Shown: one piece after another, positions 16,491-24,417 of the stretch
How positions within the stretch are numbered: position 1 is the first letter of the stretch
How the letters are laid out: every line of letters begins with the position of its first letter
Translations under genes and position numbers: made by a program
The notes under the pieces: model-generated
Told to the model about the DNA's origin: nothing
The model's input: the letters and a program-made list of their open reading frames with translations, nothing else
Database searches by the model: none
DNA from: Candidatus Defluviilinea proxima
Lineage (GTDB): Bacteria; Chloroflexota; Anaerolineae; Anaerolineales; Villigracilaceae
Direction of reading: 5' to 3'
DNA length: 64,000 nt
NCBI GenBank assembly: GCA_016721115.1
Contig: JADKIW010000001.1
Location: 2,309,501-2,373,500, forward strand

Positions 16491-16937
16491 TTAAAACCTT
16501 TTCATGAAGGCTGTCTTGCCGCCGCGCGTTAAACCGCAACTGTCATAAAACCGCAGTTTCCATTCGTCTTTTGTTCCTGTCTCTAAAATCACCTTGTAGC
16601 AATTCCATTTTTCCGCTTGCGTCATTGCATGGCGCACCAATTGTTTGCCAATTCCCCGGCTTCGTATCGCATCCAGCACGACCACGTTTTCAATGATCGC
16701 GAATGGACGGCATCCCTTTGATAATCCCTCCACTCTTCCGAGGGTACAGGTCCCGACTATTTTTCCATCCAGTTCATATCCAAAGACCATCATGTGCTCC
16801 AGCTGTGACATGTCCGCGATTTTTGCTTTGATCGCAGCCACCGTCTCTTCGGTAACGCTTGCCTCATCAGACGAACTCAATTGCCTGAGCAATTCAGCCA
16901 TGTCATTGGCGTCTTGTGTGTTTACTTCTCGAATCAT
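16491..16937 (-). CDS. GNAT family N-acetyltransferase
   Basis: A 148-residue acetyltransferase. The acetyl-CoA loop RSRGIGKQLV follows the strand AIIENVVVLDAI, and the C-terminal FYDSCGLTRGG is the usual end of the fold. The family transfers acetyl groups to amines; the substrate (amino acid, antibiotic, protein or other) is not predictable. It lies just upstream, in reading direction, of the cassette-run boundary element and may be a resident chromosomal gene rather than a cassette. Confidence 0.9.
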   Translation of the reverse strand: MIREVNTQDANDMAELLRQLSSSDEASVTEETVAAIKAKIADMSQLEHMMVFGYELDGKIVGTCTLGRVEGLSKGCRPFAIIENVVVLDAIRSRGIGKQLVRHAMTQAEKWNCYKVILETGTKDEWKLRFYDSCGLTRGGKTAFMKRF

Positions 16938-17025
16938 TTCTGCTCCCGGGTAATTTTTCTAGCAGTTTGGACAAAAGGTTATTCGTTGGTTGTGGTTTCG
17001 GTACGCCCTTCGCTATCGCTTCGGG

Positions 17026-17841
17026 CTACTCAACCACCACTTGATTCGAAAGTGTCAGGCGGCTGGTAATTTTACAAATCACTCCGATTGCCAGCAACCA
17101 GATCAGCGGACCCAACACTCCCGACTCAGGCATCCACGGAGGAGTGCCTACCAACCATTGCGGAGCCTGATACCTTGTCAGAATAAAGCCTCCCAGTAAA
17201 CTGAAGCTGATATTCAAACCATAATGCAGACCGAAAGGAAACCAGAGCGATTTCCCAGTCCGCAAATAGCCGATGCTTAACGCAGTTCCCCATACGATAA
17301 ATGTCAACATGCCCAGTGTTATCGCAAAGAGGGGTAACCCTTCACTGACCATTGATGCAAGATGCCCGATGCTCCACAGCGCGGATGATAACAACACTGC
17401 CCATACCATGTTCATGCCGAGCGCAAGTCGCTGGAGGAAAAAGCCGCGAAAGACGAACTCCTCGATCGCGGCAATAAAGAACATTTTGACCAAAACAAAA
17501 GCGATATAGCCCGGCACAAGAATGTATGTTGGGTACTCACCATACACAAGAGCACGAGGCGTCAGTGTTACCCAACCAAAGAGAACTTGCGCCAACAGGA
17601 TCAGCACGGGAAATATCAGTCCCAGTCCAATGGCCCAGCTTAAGGACTGCTTCCATGCGTCCCCGCTTCGACTCAAGCCCAGGTCTTGCAGAGTCCGCCC
17701 TTCACTGCGCCATAACCAGATGGCACACACAGGGAAAACGAGCAAATACACTAGTGGCGATAACCATTTCAAGTTTGGTTCCCAGATCGCCAAGCCAACT
17801 GCAACGATTCCCAATGTGTACAATGTAAATACTTTTTTCAT
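17026..17841 (-). CDS. CPBP family intramembrane glutamic protease
   Basis: A 271-residue polytopic protein. The CPBP (Abi/Rce1) motif is AAIEEFVFRGFFLQRL (about 121-137), with the two glutamates and arginine of motif 1. Later conserved histidines lie in ALWSIGHLASM and FGLHYGLNIS. Family members are membrane proteases or act in bacteriocin self-immunity and anchoring. There are about eight hydrophobic segments. The C-terminus ends TLSNQVVVE. A second, unrelated-length CPBP gene lies at 19759-20817. Confidence 0.9.
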   Translation of the reverse strand: MKKVFTLYTLGIVAVGLAIWEPNLKWLSPLVYLLVFPVCAIWLWRSEGRTLQDLGLSRSGDAWKQSLSWAIGLGLIFPVLILLAQVLFGWVTLTPRALVYGEYPTYILVPGYIAFVLVKMFFIAAIEEFVFRGFFLQRLALGMNMVWAVLLSSALWSIGHLASMVSEGLPLFAITLGMLTFIVWGTALSIGYLRTGKSLWFPFGLHYGLNISFSLLGGFILTRYQAPQWLVGTPPWMPESGVLGPLIWLLAIGVICKITSRLTLSNQVVVE

Positions 17842-17863
17842 GCATCAACGCCTTCCTCAATGG

Positions 17864-17902
17864 GATTGCTTCGTCGGGGAAGAGCACCCTCCTCGCAATG
17901 AC
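17864..17902. repeat. Partial copy of the CTCGCAATGAC repeat family
   Basis: GATTGCTTCGTCGG and CCTCCTCGCAATGAC match the right half of the element at 52397-52489. A further partial copy starts at 43411. Confidence 0.65.
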
Positions 17903-17914
17903 ATCGTTAATCAA

Positions 17915-17957
17915 TGACACCCGTTTCCAATCTGTTGAAGTTTGGTAACGGGTGTCA
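17915..17957. terminator. Hairpin TGACACCCGTT
   Basis: An 11-base arm TGACACCCGTT with its exact complement 21 bases later. It follows the beta-lactamase-fold gene on the minus strand. No T-run follows on that strand, so its role as terminator is tentative. Confidence 0.45.
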
Positions 17958-17983
17958 AAAGTTTACATCTGAGATTTACAGTT

Positions 17984-18808
17984 TTACCAGCTGGGCAATT
18001 TGAACATGGATTGGTACGCGTACGCCAGCGGGCCAAAGATGAGAATGCTCTGCTCTGCAGGAATATCGGCTTTGGTGATGCTCACACCGCCAGTGTCGGT
18101 GTACACATAGCCCTTCCACTTTTCCACGGCTAAAGCGATCCCTGCCTGATTCGCGTGCGCGGTAGGGATGATCAACTTCGGTTTCAACTGGTCCATCAAG
18201 TTGAAGCCTTTTTTGTTTTCAACAGTCATATCGCTGTAGCTGTTTTCGAATTGGGTGATGGCAATGTCCACATCTCCCAACTCCTGAAGTTGTTCATCGG
18301 TCAATGCATCTTGCCCGATATCGCCGAAGTGAGCGATGCGCAGACCCGCCACGTCAACGATCTCAATGTAGTTGGTGCCTTTATCGGCGGGTGTCAACGG
18401 ATCGTACGAATTGTGCGCAGCGACAATGGACTTTACTTTTACATCAGATGAAGTGATTTCGCCTTCTTGAAAGGTAAGTTGTTGGCCCGGGAAAGATTCC
18501 GCCAGCTTAGCATCGTAATGATCGGTATGGGCGTGCGTGGTCAGGAGTACATCATTTGCCGTTGGTTGGGCTGTAAACTGACCCGTGTCAATGACATCGA
18601 ACCAAACGTGTATACCTTCAGGGCTGACAATTTCAAACTGGGCGTTACCCTGATAGTAGAGCGTGATGGCTGGCTGAGGCTCTGGTGTGGCCGTCTCTGT
18701 TGGCGCAGGGAGTGGGGTGGCGGTAGGAGCCTCCGTCGGTGCGGCACAGGCGCTGAGAATGCTTGCGATCAGTGCGATCACAAAAATAGAAAATACAAAA
18801 CGCTTCAT
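17984..18808 (-). CDS. Metallo-beta-lactamase-fold lipoprotein (UlaG-like)
   Basis: A 274-residue protein. The lipoprotein signal ends ILSACAA, followed by a Thr/Pro linker. The beta-lactamase-fold domain shows LTTHAHTDHYD (HxHxDH), then IVAAHNSYD, GLRIAHFGDIG and IIPTAHANQAG. The layout resembles UlaG-type hydrolases rather than true beta-lactamases. It would act outside the membrane. Substrate unknown. ATG 18808 is used; the distance to the upstream transglutaminase gene (75 bases) allows a separate transcript. Confidence 0.85.
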   Translation of the reverse strand: MKRFVFSIFVIALIASILSACAAPTEAPTATPLPAPTETATPEPQPAITLYYQGNAQFEIVSPEGIHVWFDVIDTGQFTAQPTANDVLLTTHAHTDHYDAKLAESFPGQQLTFQEGEITSSDVKVKSIVAAHNSYDPLTPADKGTNYIEIVDVAGLRIAHFGDIGQDALTDEQLQELGDVDIAITQFENSYSDMTVENKKGFNLMDQLKPKLIIPTAHANQAGIALAVEKWKGYVYTDTGGVSITKADIPAEQSILIFGPLAYAYQSMFKLPSW

Positions 18809-18883
18809 TACTTTATCCTTTTCATATTAAGAGTTTCTACGTGCGCGGCGGATTATCTCATATAAGTTGAATCGGCCGCAAGT

Positions 18884-19762
18884 TTATGGTTTCGCCCAAA
18901 AAACATCGGGGTTATGGATCACCTGATTCTTTGCAAATGGATTCCTTCTGCCGCTGTCATTGCCCATCGGGTTCAGTGTGACCATTTTTCGATCGGGCGA
19001 CGAGTCAATGCCAAAGGCAGAAACCTGCGGGCTGGCGAAGCGATAAAAGTTCTTCGCAAGATAATGCAGATAGTCCACGTCCACAGGCCCACCGTTGTAA
19101 TTGATCGAGCTGTTCGCTTGTAAAAGGCTTCCAGTGATGAGTCCAGAGCGTATCTCAGCAATATCCAGATAATGATTCGTCTCGTCCACAAAATAGGCCT
19201 GATAGGTGGGGTCGAGATACATCCATTGATCTAACTCTGAAAGATAGGCGAGTGTGACCACATGACTCTCGGATGAAAAATCGCGTGGTAGAAGTTCTAC
19301 GAAGCGGGCTTTGACCCCAACGCTTAATAAGGATTCCGACAGGACGATCGCCAGCCCTCTACAATTTAATCCATGCCCCGAGCTTTGAGTGTACTCAATG
19401 AGTGAGATCGCGTCTCTCTTCGACGGAAGCGGGTAACTGCCATCATGCCTGATCGTCTCCTGAACCCATTTCAACATGTTCTGTGATTTTTCAAGGTCTG
19501 TCCCTGTGCCAGCGATAGTGCCTAGATGATACAGCTCTCGTAAGTTCACAAGACCGGGGTCATCTTTCGATTGATACGAAAAAGTGACATCAGCTTTTTC
19601 GGTGTAATCATATGCAGGCGAGGACTTGAGCACAGACAGATAATCATAGTTGGGATCATACGAACGGCTGGATAGATACCAGTTGAAGGCTGTCCCAGTT
19701 GTTACGAGCATAGCTATAACGCCTAATGAGATGAAGAGTAAACGTTTTACTGCTTTGTTCAT
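18884..19762 (-). CDS. Membrane-anchored transglutaminase-like protein
   Basis: A 292-residue protein with one N-terminal transmembrane helix and an outer transglutaminase-like domain. The likely triad is Cys in GLNCRGLAIVLSESLL, His in SESHVVTLAYL and Asp in MYLDPTYQAYF. Such domains are cysteine proteases or amide-bond enzymes. Its ATG overlaps the stop of the upstream CPBP protease by 4 bases (ATGA), so the two are translated together and may share a membrane substrate. Confidence 0.85.
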   Translation of the reverse strand: MNKAVKRLLFISLGVIAMLVTTGTAFNWYLSSRSYDPNYDYLSVLKSSPAYDYTEKADVTFSYQSKDDPGLVNLRELYHLGTIAGTGTDLEKSQNMLKWVQETIRHDGSYPLPSKRDAISLIEYTQSSGHGLNCRGLAIVLSESLLSVGVKARFVELLPRDFSSESHVVTLAYLSELDQWMYLDPTYQAYFVDETNHYLDIAEIRSGLITGSLLQANSSINYNGGPVDVDYLHYLAKNFYRFASPQVSAFGIDSSPDRKMVTLNPMGNDSGRRNPFAKNQVIHNPDVFWAKP

Positions 19763-20817
19763 GATGAAATTTTTGCCAGCTTTTCGTTTTGTTTTAACTT
19801 GCGTTTTTCCATGACTTCCAACACAAGTGCAATGACTAGAGCAACGATACTGAATAAGATAGCCATGTCTTCGGCTGTTGCAACAATGACTGCAAAGATG
19901 ACCATGAAAATGCTTGCCAGTGCCGTCCCAACTTTTGAGACGATATCCGACTTGAACATTGCGCCAAATGTCTGGAATTCTTCGACAATTTGCTTGCGGT
20001 AGATCACAATAATGGCAAGCATCGCGATGGGTAAGAGGAAGTCAGCCATTCCGCGTGTAGGGAAGTTTATAAGGACGTGCGCTACGATGGGCGCGATCAG
20101 GGAGCGTGTTCGGTAAAAGACAAAGCCCCATGCCAACGACGAGAACAGTCCTGTGAGCAACATTCCTACTGTCCAAGGGGAAAGCGTAAGATAATACTGC
20201 CCATGAGAGAATTCAAAGAATAAGGCCGCGACTAGAATAGCCGTAGGGGCGTCAAAATCTTCACCTAAACGCACCTGCACATACCCCCGATAGAAAAATT
20301 CTTCCACAAACGGGATCAGCAGGAAACTGCCGACTGCCATGAAGACCCAGAATCTGAAATCGCTCCAGTCCAACATGGATGCGATATTTTGCGTCACAGC
20401 CTTTGCGCCAAGCGGAATGATATGGTCAATGGCTACGAGTAACTTGACGGGTAAGTCCGCAACGGCAAAAAGCACAACGCCGATCCCTACTTGTTTGAGG
20501 ATGGGTTGTTTGGCTTTGGTTACACCGTACTCGGAGATGCGTCGTTTGCGATGCCACCAGCCGATCGTCAATGCAAGGGACATGATGCCGCCATACTGCA
20601 AGAAGAGTATGGACACCATATTCTTGGACATCTCTAGTAAGTCTGCATTTGGGTTGGCGGTTAACACCGTGATGGGATTCTGTACTTCGACCCCCAATAC
20701 CTTCATGAGAATAAATGCGATTAATTGTCCCACCATATACACACCACACACTTCAAGTATGGCGGTCAAGCGGCGTTGTCGGGCGGATGGCTTGTTTTGT
20801 ACCTCAATTGTTGACAT
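19759..20817 (-). CDS. CPBP family intramembrane glutamic protease
   Basis: A 352-residue polytopic protein. CPBP motif 1 is VEEFFYRGYVQVRL, and later FEFSHGQYYLTLSPW and HVLINFPTRG hold the second and third conserved positions. A C-terminal extension adds further hydrophobic segments. ATG 20817 is preferred because CGGAGAAA lies 6 bases upstream; an in-frame GTG at 20856 has no such site. It is the first gene of a two-gene operon with the transglutaminase-like protein. Confidence 0.88.
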   Translation of the reverse strand: MSTIEVQNKPSARQRRLTAILEVCGVYMVGQLIAFILMKVLGVEVQNPITVLTANPNADLLEMSKNMVSILFLQYGGIMSLALTIGWWHRKRRISEYGVTKAKQPILKQVGIGVVLFAVADLPVKLLVAIDHIIPLGAKAVTQNIASMLDWSDFRFWVFMAVGSFLLIPFVEEFFYRGYVQVRLGEDFDAPTAILVAALFFEFSHGQYYLTLSPWTVGMLLTGLFSSLAWGFVFYRTRSLIAPIVAHVLINFPTRGMADFLLPIAMLAIIVIYRKQIVEEFQTFGAMFKSDIVSKVGTALASIFMVIFAVIVATAEDMAILFSIVALVIALVLEVMEKRKLKQNEKLAKISS

Positions 20818-20968
20818 GATATTTCTCCGTTTTTGAATAAGTTGATTTGATCCCACCGCCTTTCATGGAGAACTTGTAAGACATATTGTGTCTGCGTGCC
20901 ATGCAAGAACGCGACGATCTCATTACATACGCCGAGAAATAAAAAAGGTTTTATTTTGGTAATGTAAA

Positions 20969-21003
20969 GGCCTGACTGTTCACGTCTATGGTGAGGCCGC
21001 ATG
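20969..21003 (-). pseudogene. Relic of a zinc-ribbon gene
   Basis: 35 bases match 23382-23416 inside the zinc-ribbon gene, with 32 identical. On the minus strand they encode CGLTIDVNSQAF against CGFTIDVNSQAI in the intact gene. The frame closes shortly after. It marks the far end of the second cassette run. Confidence 0.7.
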
Positions 21004-21030
21004 TTCAGTGTCAAGAACTCCTTTAAAAAG

Positions 21031-21060
21031 AAAAACCCAATGCCTTTTCATGGCATCAGG
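21031..21060 (-). terminator. Rho-independent terminator
   Basis: On the minus strand CCTGATGCC pairs with GGCATTGGG (9 bp, two G-T pairs) across a 7-base loop and is followed by TTTTT. It lies after the DMP19-like gene. Confidence 0.75.
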
Positions 21061-21080
21061 CTTTCTCCATCCATTTTCTA

Positions 21081-21114
21081 CCCTAGCCCTTGACACTGCT
21101 GCTCATCGTTGGGC
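21081..21114 (-). other. Half attC-like site
   Basis: On the minus strand GCCCAAC is followed by a GCAGCAGTGTCAAGGGC-type arm, just after the DMP19-like gene. No matching right-hand core is found nearby. It is probably the left half of an attC whose right half was lost at the junction with the relic at 20969-21003. Confidence 0.4.
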
Positions 21115-21135
21115 GGCGGTTTTGAACTGGAAACT

Positions 21136-21663
21136 TTACTGCTTTTTTGCCCATCGTTTCGGTATCTTTATTTTGTCATTGAAATAAAATGCCCTTTTAT
21201 TTTCGAGAACATATTGATAAATTCTTTCATAGATTTGATTGTCTATTTCATAAAGCCGAGAGTCTAATTCGGTAAAATCTGGCTCGTATTTATCCAACTG
21301 TTCTTGCCTTGCTTCTCTGTCCAAACTTGGTTCGCCGCCCATTTTGACGGCAGATTCTTCTATGATTTTGGAAACTTCATCAAGCCCTAAAATTTTGCTA
21401 CACAAAAGCGCATCTTTCCATACAATGCCTGTGGAGTTGAAATAAAACTGGTCATGTCCACCATTCTCTACTTCAGCCAAATACCACAACAAAGCATAGA
21501 CATTCCGCTGCTCTTTAGAAAAAGGTGCAAGGCTTTCATTATATTTTTCTTCGCCGTCATATATAGTGGCAGACCACCAAACGGGAGAAATAATCTTCAT
21601 TGGGTCATCATTACTCTTGATGAACTCATCATCAATTTTTATGTGTTCAATCACTGTTTCCAT
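21136..21663 (-). CDS. DUF4375 (DMP19-like) protein (cassette gene)
   Basis: A 175-residue acidic soluble protein. The DUF4375 pattern is clear: YNESLAPFSKEQRNVYAL, then EVENGGHDQFYFNSTG, then two helices. The family includes DMP19, a DNA-mimic protein that binds a transcription regulator, and other members of unknown role. The protein is Glu/Asp-rich, which fits DNA mimicry, though this is inference. It is the second gene of a two-cassette run: a full attC (21724-21853) precedes it in reading direction and a half site follows. Confidence 0.8.
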   Translation of the reverse strand: METVIEHIKIDDEFIKSNDDPMKIISPVWWSATIYDGEEKYNESLAPFSKEQRNVYALLWYLAEVENGGHDQFYFNSTGIVWKDALLCSKILGLDEVSKIIEESAVKMGGEPSLDREARQEQLDKYEPDFTELDSRLYEIDNQIYERIYQYVLENKRAFYFNDKIKIPKRWAKKQ

Positions 21664-21723
21664 ATTCGACTCGATGACTAATTAAACTTTTTTATGCTTT
21701 CCTGACAATCTCTTGGCGAAGCC

Positions 21724-21853
21724 GCCCAACGGTTTGCGTTACCTGCGCTGGGGCGGGCGGCGGGACGCCGTCCGATTGGAAAAATGACAAGGCGTAGAAA
21801 ACTGCTTGAGATGTGCGCAGAATCCCCAGCGTAGGCTGCACGCTTTGTTGGGC
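21724..21853 (-). other. attC recombination site, 130 bp
   Basis: On the minus strand it begins GCCCAAC and ends GTTGGGC, both perfect core matches. The flanking arms AAAGCGTGCAGCCTACGC and GCGCAGGTAACGCAAACC pair imperfectly, with CTGGGG/CCCCAG inner boxes and a GC-rich central hairpin. It is clearly homologous to 15416-15544 and 46531-46660. It lies 33 bases after the TIR-sulfatase-modifying-factor gene. Confidence 0.88.
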
Positions 21854-21886
21854 AGTGTTTGCGCATTAGACACCTGTTTGAGGTTG

Positions 21887-23149
21887 CTAGCCTTGCTCTA
21901 CTTCTGTGATTACTAGACGAAAACCGCAACCCATCCAATCTCCAGTTGCTTGAAACGATCCATAGGAGGATACTCGTGCAAGCTCACGAGTATATTCATC
22001 AATATACAGATAGCCATCACAATATTCTAGTGAGTCTGGAAGATTCTTTCCGTAACAATTTGCAAGCATATCTGTTGCGGAAATGTCTAATGAAAGCCCA
22101 GGATGGCGTTTTGCAAAAAGGCGTAGAGTTGGATCAAGCGATACGCGGCTCAAATCATCATACTTGACTGCGACATGAAACTCTGTTTCCAATGGAAGGC
22201 GAACATCAAAATTTGAATTTGCGGGCATCATGCTTGAAAGGTTTTCCGCGTCTGGTAATTCTTTCCAGTGACGCAAAAACCATTTGCAGTAAGCATTTGC
22301 TTCGAACCAAGAGACTTGTGCGTGATGGTTAGGTTGACGGTAATCATAGTCTAAACCTGCTCCTATCGGTGGCTCATACCAATACCAATCTAGATATTTT
22401 TCTAAGAGCGACGAATGATTTTTGAGCGCATTTTTTAGCCATTTCAAGCCTGCATCACCCCAATTCCCAATATAGTTGCAGTTCTCATCAAATTTCGGAA
22501 AATTTATCCAATAAATATCTTTAGCATAATCGTTGGCATGGAGAAATTGTATATATTGCTCGTTGGTTATATGAAACTTTCGTATTGAGAAGGAATAATT
22601 GACTTTAGTTGTTTCGGGAATATTAACATACTTATGCCAATCCAAATTTTCATAAAAACTCGAGGGACGCGAAACTGGAAATTGAGCAGAATCGAGTGGG
22701 GCAGTTTCACTTCCTGTTGTGTAGATTGCGGGTTCGCCGCTGAATATGCGTAGGTAGTTGATTAAATCTTCATGTCCATTTTTGCTGAAATAATCTCTCT
22801 TGCTAAAATAATCTCGCCGTATCAGATATTGTAAACTCTCAGGCAATGCGCACTCATCTAAACGCAAAGCAATAACGCGAAATAACTTTTTATGGCTTTC
22901 TTCTATTAACTTAAGAGTGCGCGTAAAATTATCTTCTAAGTATCCTTGTTTAGAAAATGATTGCTTTGATATAAGAAATATAACTACGTGCGCCCCGTTG
23001 ACAGTATTTTCAATTTGTTTTTCCCAATTGGAACCAAATACCAGCCAAGGTCTTATCCATGTGTAAGCCGAAAGGCGTTTGTATACTTCCTGTGCAGGCA
23101 ACTTATCGTATGATGAGTAACAAAGAAAAGTATTTAATCGAAAACCCAT
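21887..23149 (-). CDS. TIR plus formylglycine-generating-enzyme-like (SUMF1) domain protein (cassette gene)
   Basis: A 420-residue fusion. The N-terminal TIR domain (about 5-145) has LNTFLCYSSYDKLPAQEVYK, RPWLVFGSNWEKQIE and a polar SKQGYLEDNF. The C-terminal FGE/SUMF1 fold (about 185-415) has HITNEQYIQFL, HAQVSWFEANAYCKWF, RLPLETEFHVA and ends GCGFRLVI. The active-site cysteines of true FGE are not evident, so the C-terminal part is more likely a binding module, as in proteins using this C-type-lectin-like fold. Residues about 108-120 carry a tandem repeat (RRDYFSKRDYFSK) that could reflect recent slippage. A full attC follows. A defence or recognition role is inferred. Confidence 0.85.
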   Translation of the reverse strand: MGFRLNTFLCYSSYDKLPAQEVYKRLSAYTWIRPWLVFGSNWEKQIENTVNGAHVVIFLISKQSFSKQGYLEDNFTRTLKLIEESHKKLFRVIALRLDECALPESLQYLIRRDYFSKRDYFSKNGHEDLINYLRIFSGEPAIYTTGSETAPLDSAQFPVSRPSSFYENLDWHKYVNIPETTKVNYSFSIRKFHITNEQYIQFLHANDYAKDIYWINFPKFDENCNYIGNWGDAGLKWLKNALKNHSSLLEKYLDWYWYEPPIGAGLDYDYRQPNHHAQVSWFEANAYCKWFLRHWKELPDAENLSSMMPANSNFDVRLPLETEFHVAVKYDDLSRVSLDPTLRLFAKRHPGLSLDISATDMLANCYGKNLPDSLEYCDGYLYIDEYTRELARVSSYGSFQATGDWMGCGFRLVITEVEQG

Positions 23150-23165
23150 TTTGATACCTCAAACT

Positions 23166-23260
23166 GCCCAACTATGTATTCCACGGAAACTTTCCGTATA
23201 ACCACCCCTGTAGGGACTTATACGGAAATTTCTCCCACATAGCCCAACTATACACCGATT
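23166..23260 (-). repeat. Cassette-run boundary element, copy 2
   Basis: Direct copies of GCCCAAC lie at both ends (23166-23172 and 23242-23248) around a hairpin: TTTCCGTATAA is inverted 16 bases later around CCCCTGTAGGG, and ACGGAAACTTTCCGT is a nested palindrome. It matches 16364-16460. On the minus strand it ends ACATAGTTGGGC immediately before the first cassette. Confidence 0.75.
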
Positions 23261-23285
23261 TGTTTTTACACAAACCTCAAACCTA

Positions 23286-24302
23286 CTACACCCGCCGTGT
23301 GTCCGTACTGCAATAGGGGCACACCACATTGTTGACTGATACAGGGAACGAGAGCAAAGCTCCGCACTTTTGACAGGGAATGGCCTGACTGTTCACATCG
23401 ATGGTGAAGCCGCATGATTCGCACACCATCTGTTTCGCGCCGGGGAGAGCTTCAATATCTGACCCGCAACATCCACAATGACGGTGTTCGGTTTCCAATG
23501 GTTTCACTTCATCGTATTCCGCGTTCAAGCCATAAAATTTCAAGAGGCGTTCCCCATCTGTTGGGGAGAGGTGGGGGAGCCAGGCCTGACAGAAGGTTGT
23601 GTATTCCATGCGCAGGGCAACTTCGGGCGAGGCATGATCGGGGTCCAACTTGTCCGCACCCAATTGACGGATCAGCGCATACGTCCCTTCCATCTGTTCC
23701 TTGAACAGCGCGGCATACTCCCAGAACGGGCCAGCCACCATCCATGCGCCGCCAGGCGTAGGGATGCGTTGCAGGCGGGACACTAACGAATCCATTTGAG
23801 TTTGTAGTGTGGTCTGATGCGGGTCCATGTCCTTGATCATCGCGCACTCGGCCGAGTAATCAATGAACTGTTTGCGAAAGCCCATGTCCCTGATCGCGCG
23901 CGGCGAAGCGGCGTTTGGGCATTCCTGCAACCATTGTGTGAAGACCTGCTTGTAGATGATACGTACCGCTTCTCGATTCCCCACAGCCTTCGATTGCGCC
24001 AGCGGAACTTGTACCGTGGCAATGATGCGATGATAGACCGTGTTGGTAATGCCTGCGTTGGTGTTGGCATTCGCCATGCGGAAGTCATAGTCCATGAGCG
24101 AACCGCAATAGTCACAGTAAATGTATGCCGTTGTAGAAGGTCGTGACTTCGGTGCGCCGCATTGTGGACAACTCACGCGCTTTATGAAGCGGGAGTGAGC
24201 CTTCAAGGAGTCAGGGATCGCATCACCCGCCTTGGGAAGCCCTGCTGAAAAACTGGGTTTTTGTGATTGCTGTGGCTTGCGCTTTCCGAAGAAAAAATCC
24301 AT
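23286..24302 (-). CDS. Multi-zinc-ribbon protein of unknown function
   Basis: A 338-residue soluble protein. Zinc ribbons lie at the N-terminal third (CPQCGAPK with CDYCGS, about 45-72) and at the C-terminus (CGCCGSD with CESCG, then CQKCG with CPYCS, about 280-335). The middle is helical and unrecognised. ATG 24302 is chosen because GGGAG lies 8 bases upstream; a GTG at 24311 would add three residues. It is probably a resident gene; a 35-base piece of it recurs at 20969-21003 beyond the neighbouring cassette run. Confidence 0.75.
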   Translation of the reverse strand: MDFFFGKRKPQQSQKPSFSAGLPKAGDAIPDSLKAHSRFIKRVSCPQCGAPKSRPSTTAYIYCDYCGSLMDYDFRMANANTNAGITNTVYHRIIATVQVPLAQSKAVGNREAVRIIYKQVFTQWLQECPNAASPRAIRDMGFRKQFIDYSAECAMIKDMDPHQTTLQTQMDSLVSRLQRIPTPGGAWMVAGPFWEYAALFKEQMEGTYALIRQLGADKLDPDHASPEVALRMEYTTFCQAWLPHLSPTDGERLLKFYGLNAEYDEVKPLETEHRHCGCCGSDIEALPGAKQMVCESCGFTIDVNSQAIPCQKCGALLSFPVSVNNVVCPYCSTDTRRV

Positions 24303-24417
24303 AAGGCTCACTCCCGAATAAAGATATGAATAAGGGTAACTACATCATATCATTGGAGGAAGAACCGCTTCATCCTCCATTTGGGCTGGTTCGCTGACCT
24401 TCGAGTTTCGATAAAGC

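Noticed and set aside
21887..23149. A diversity-generating retroelement
   Set aside because: The FGE-like C-terminus suggested it, but no reverse transcriptase or adenine-biased template copy is present in the window.
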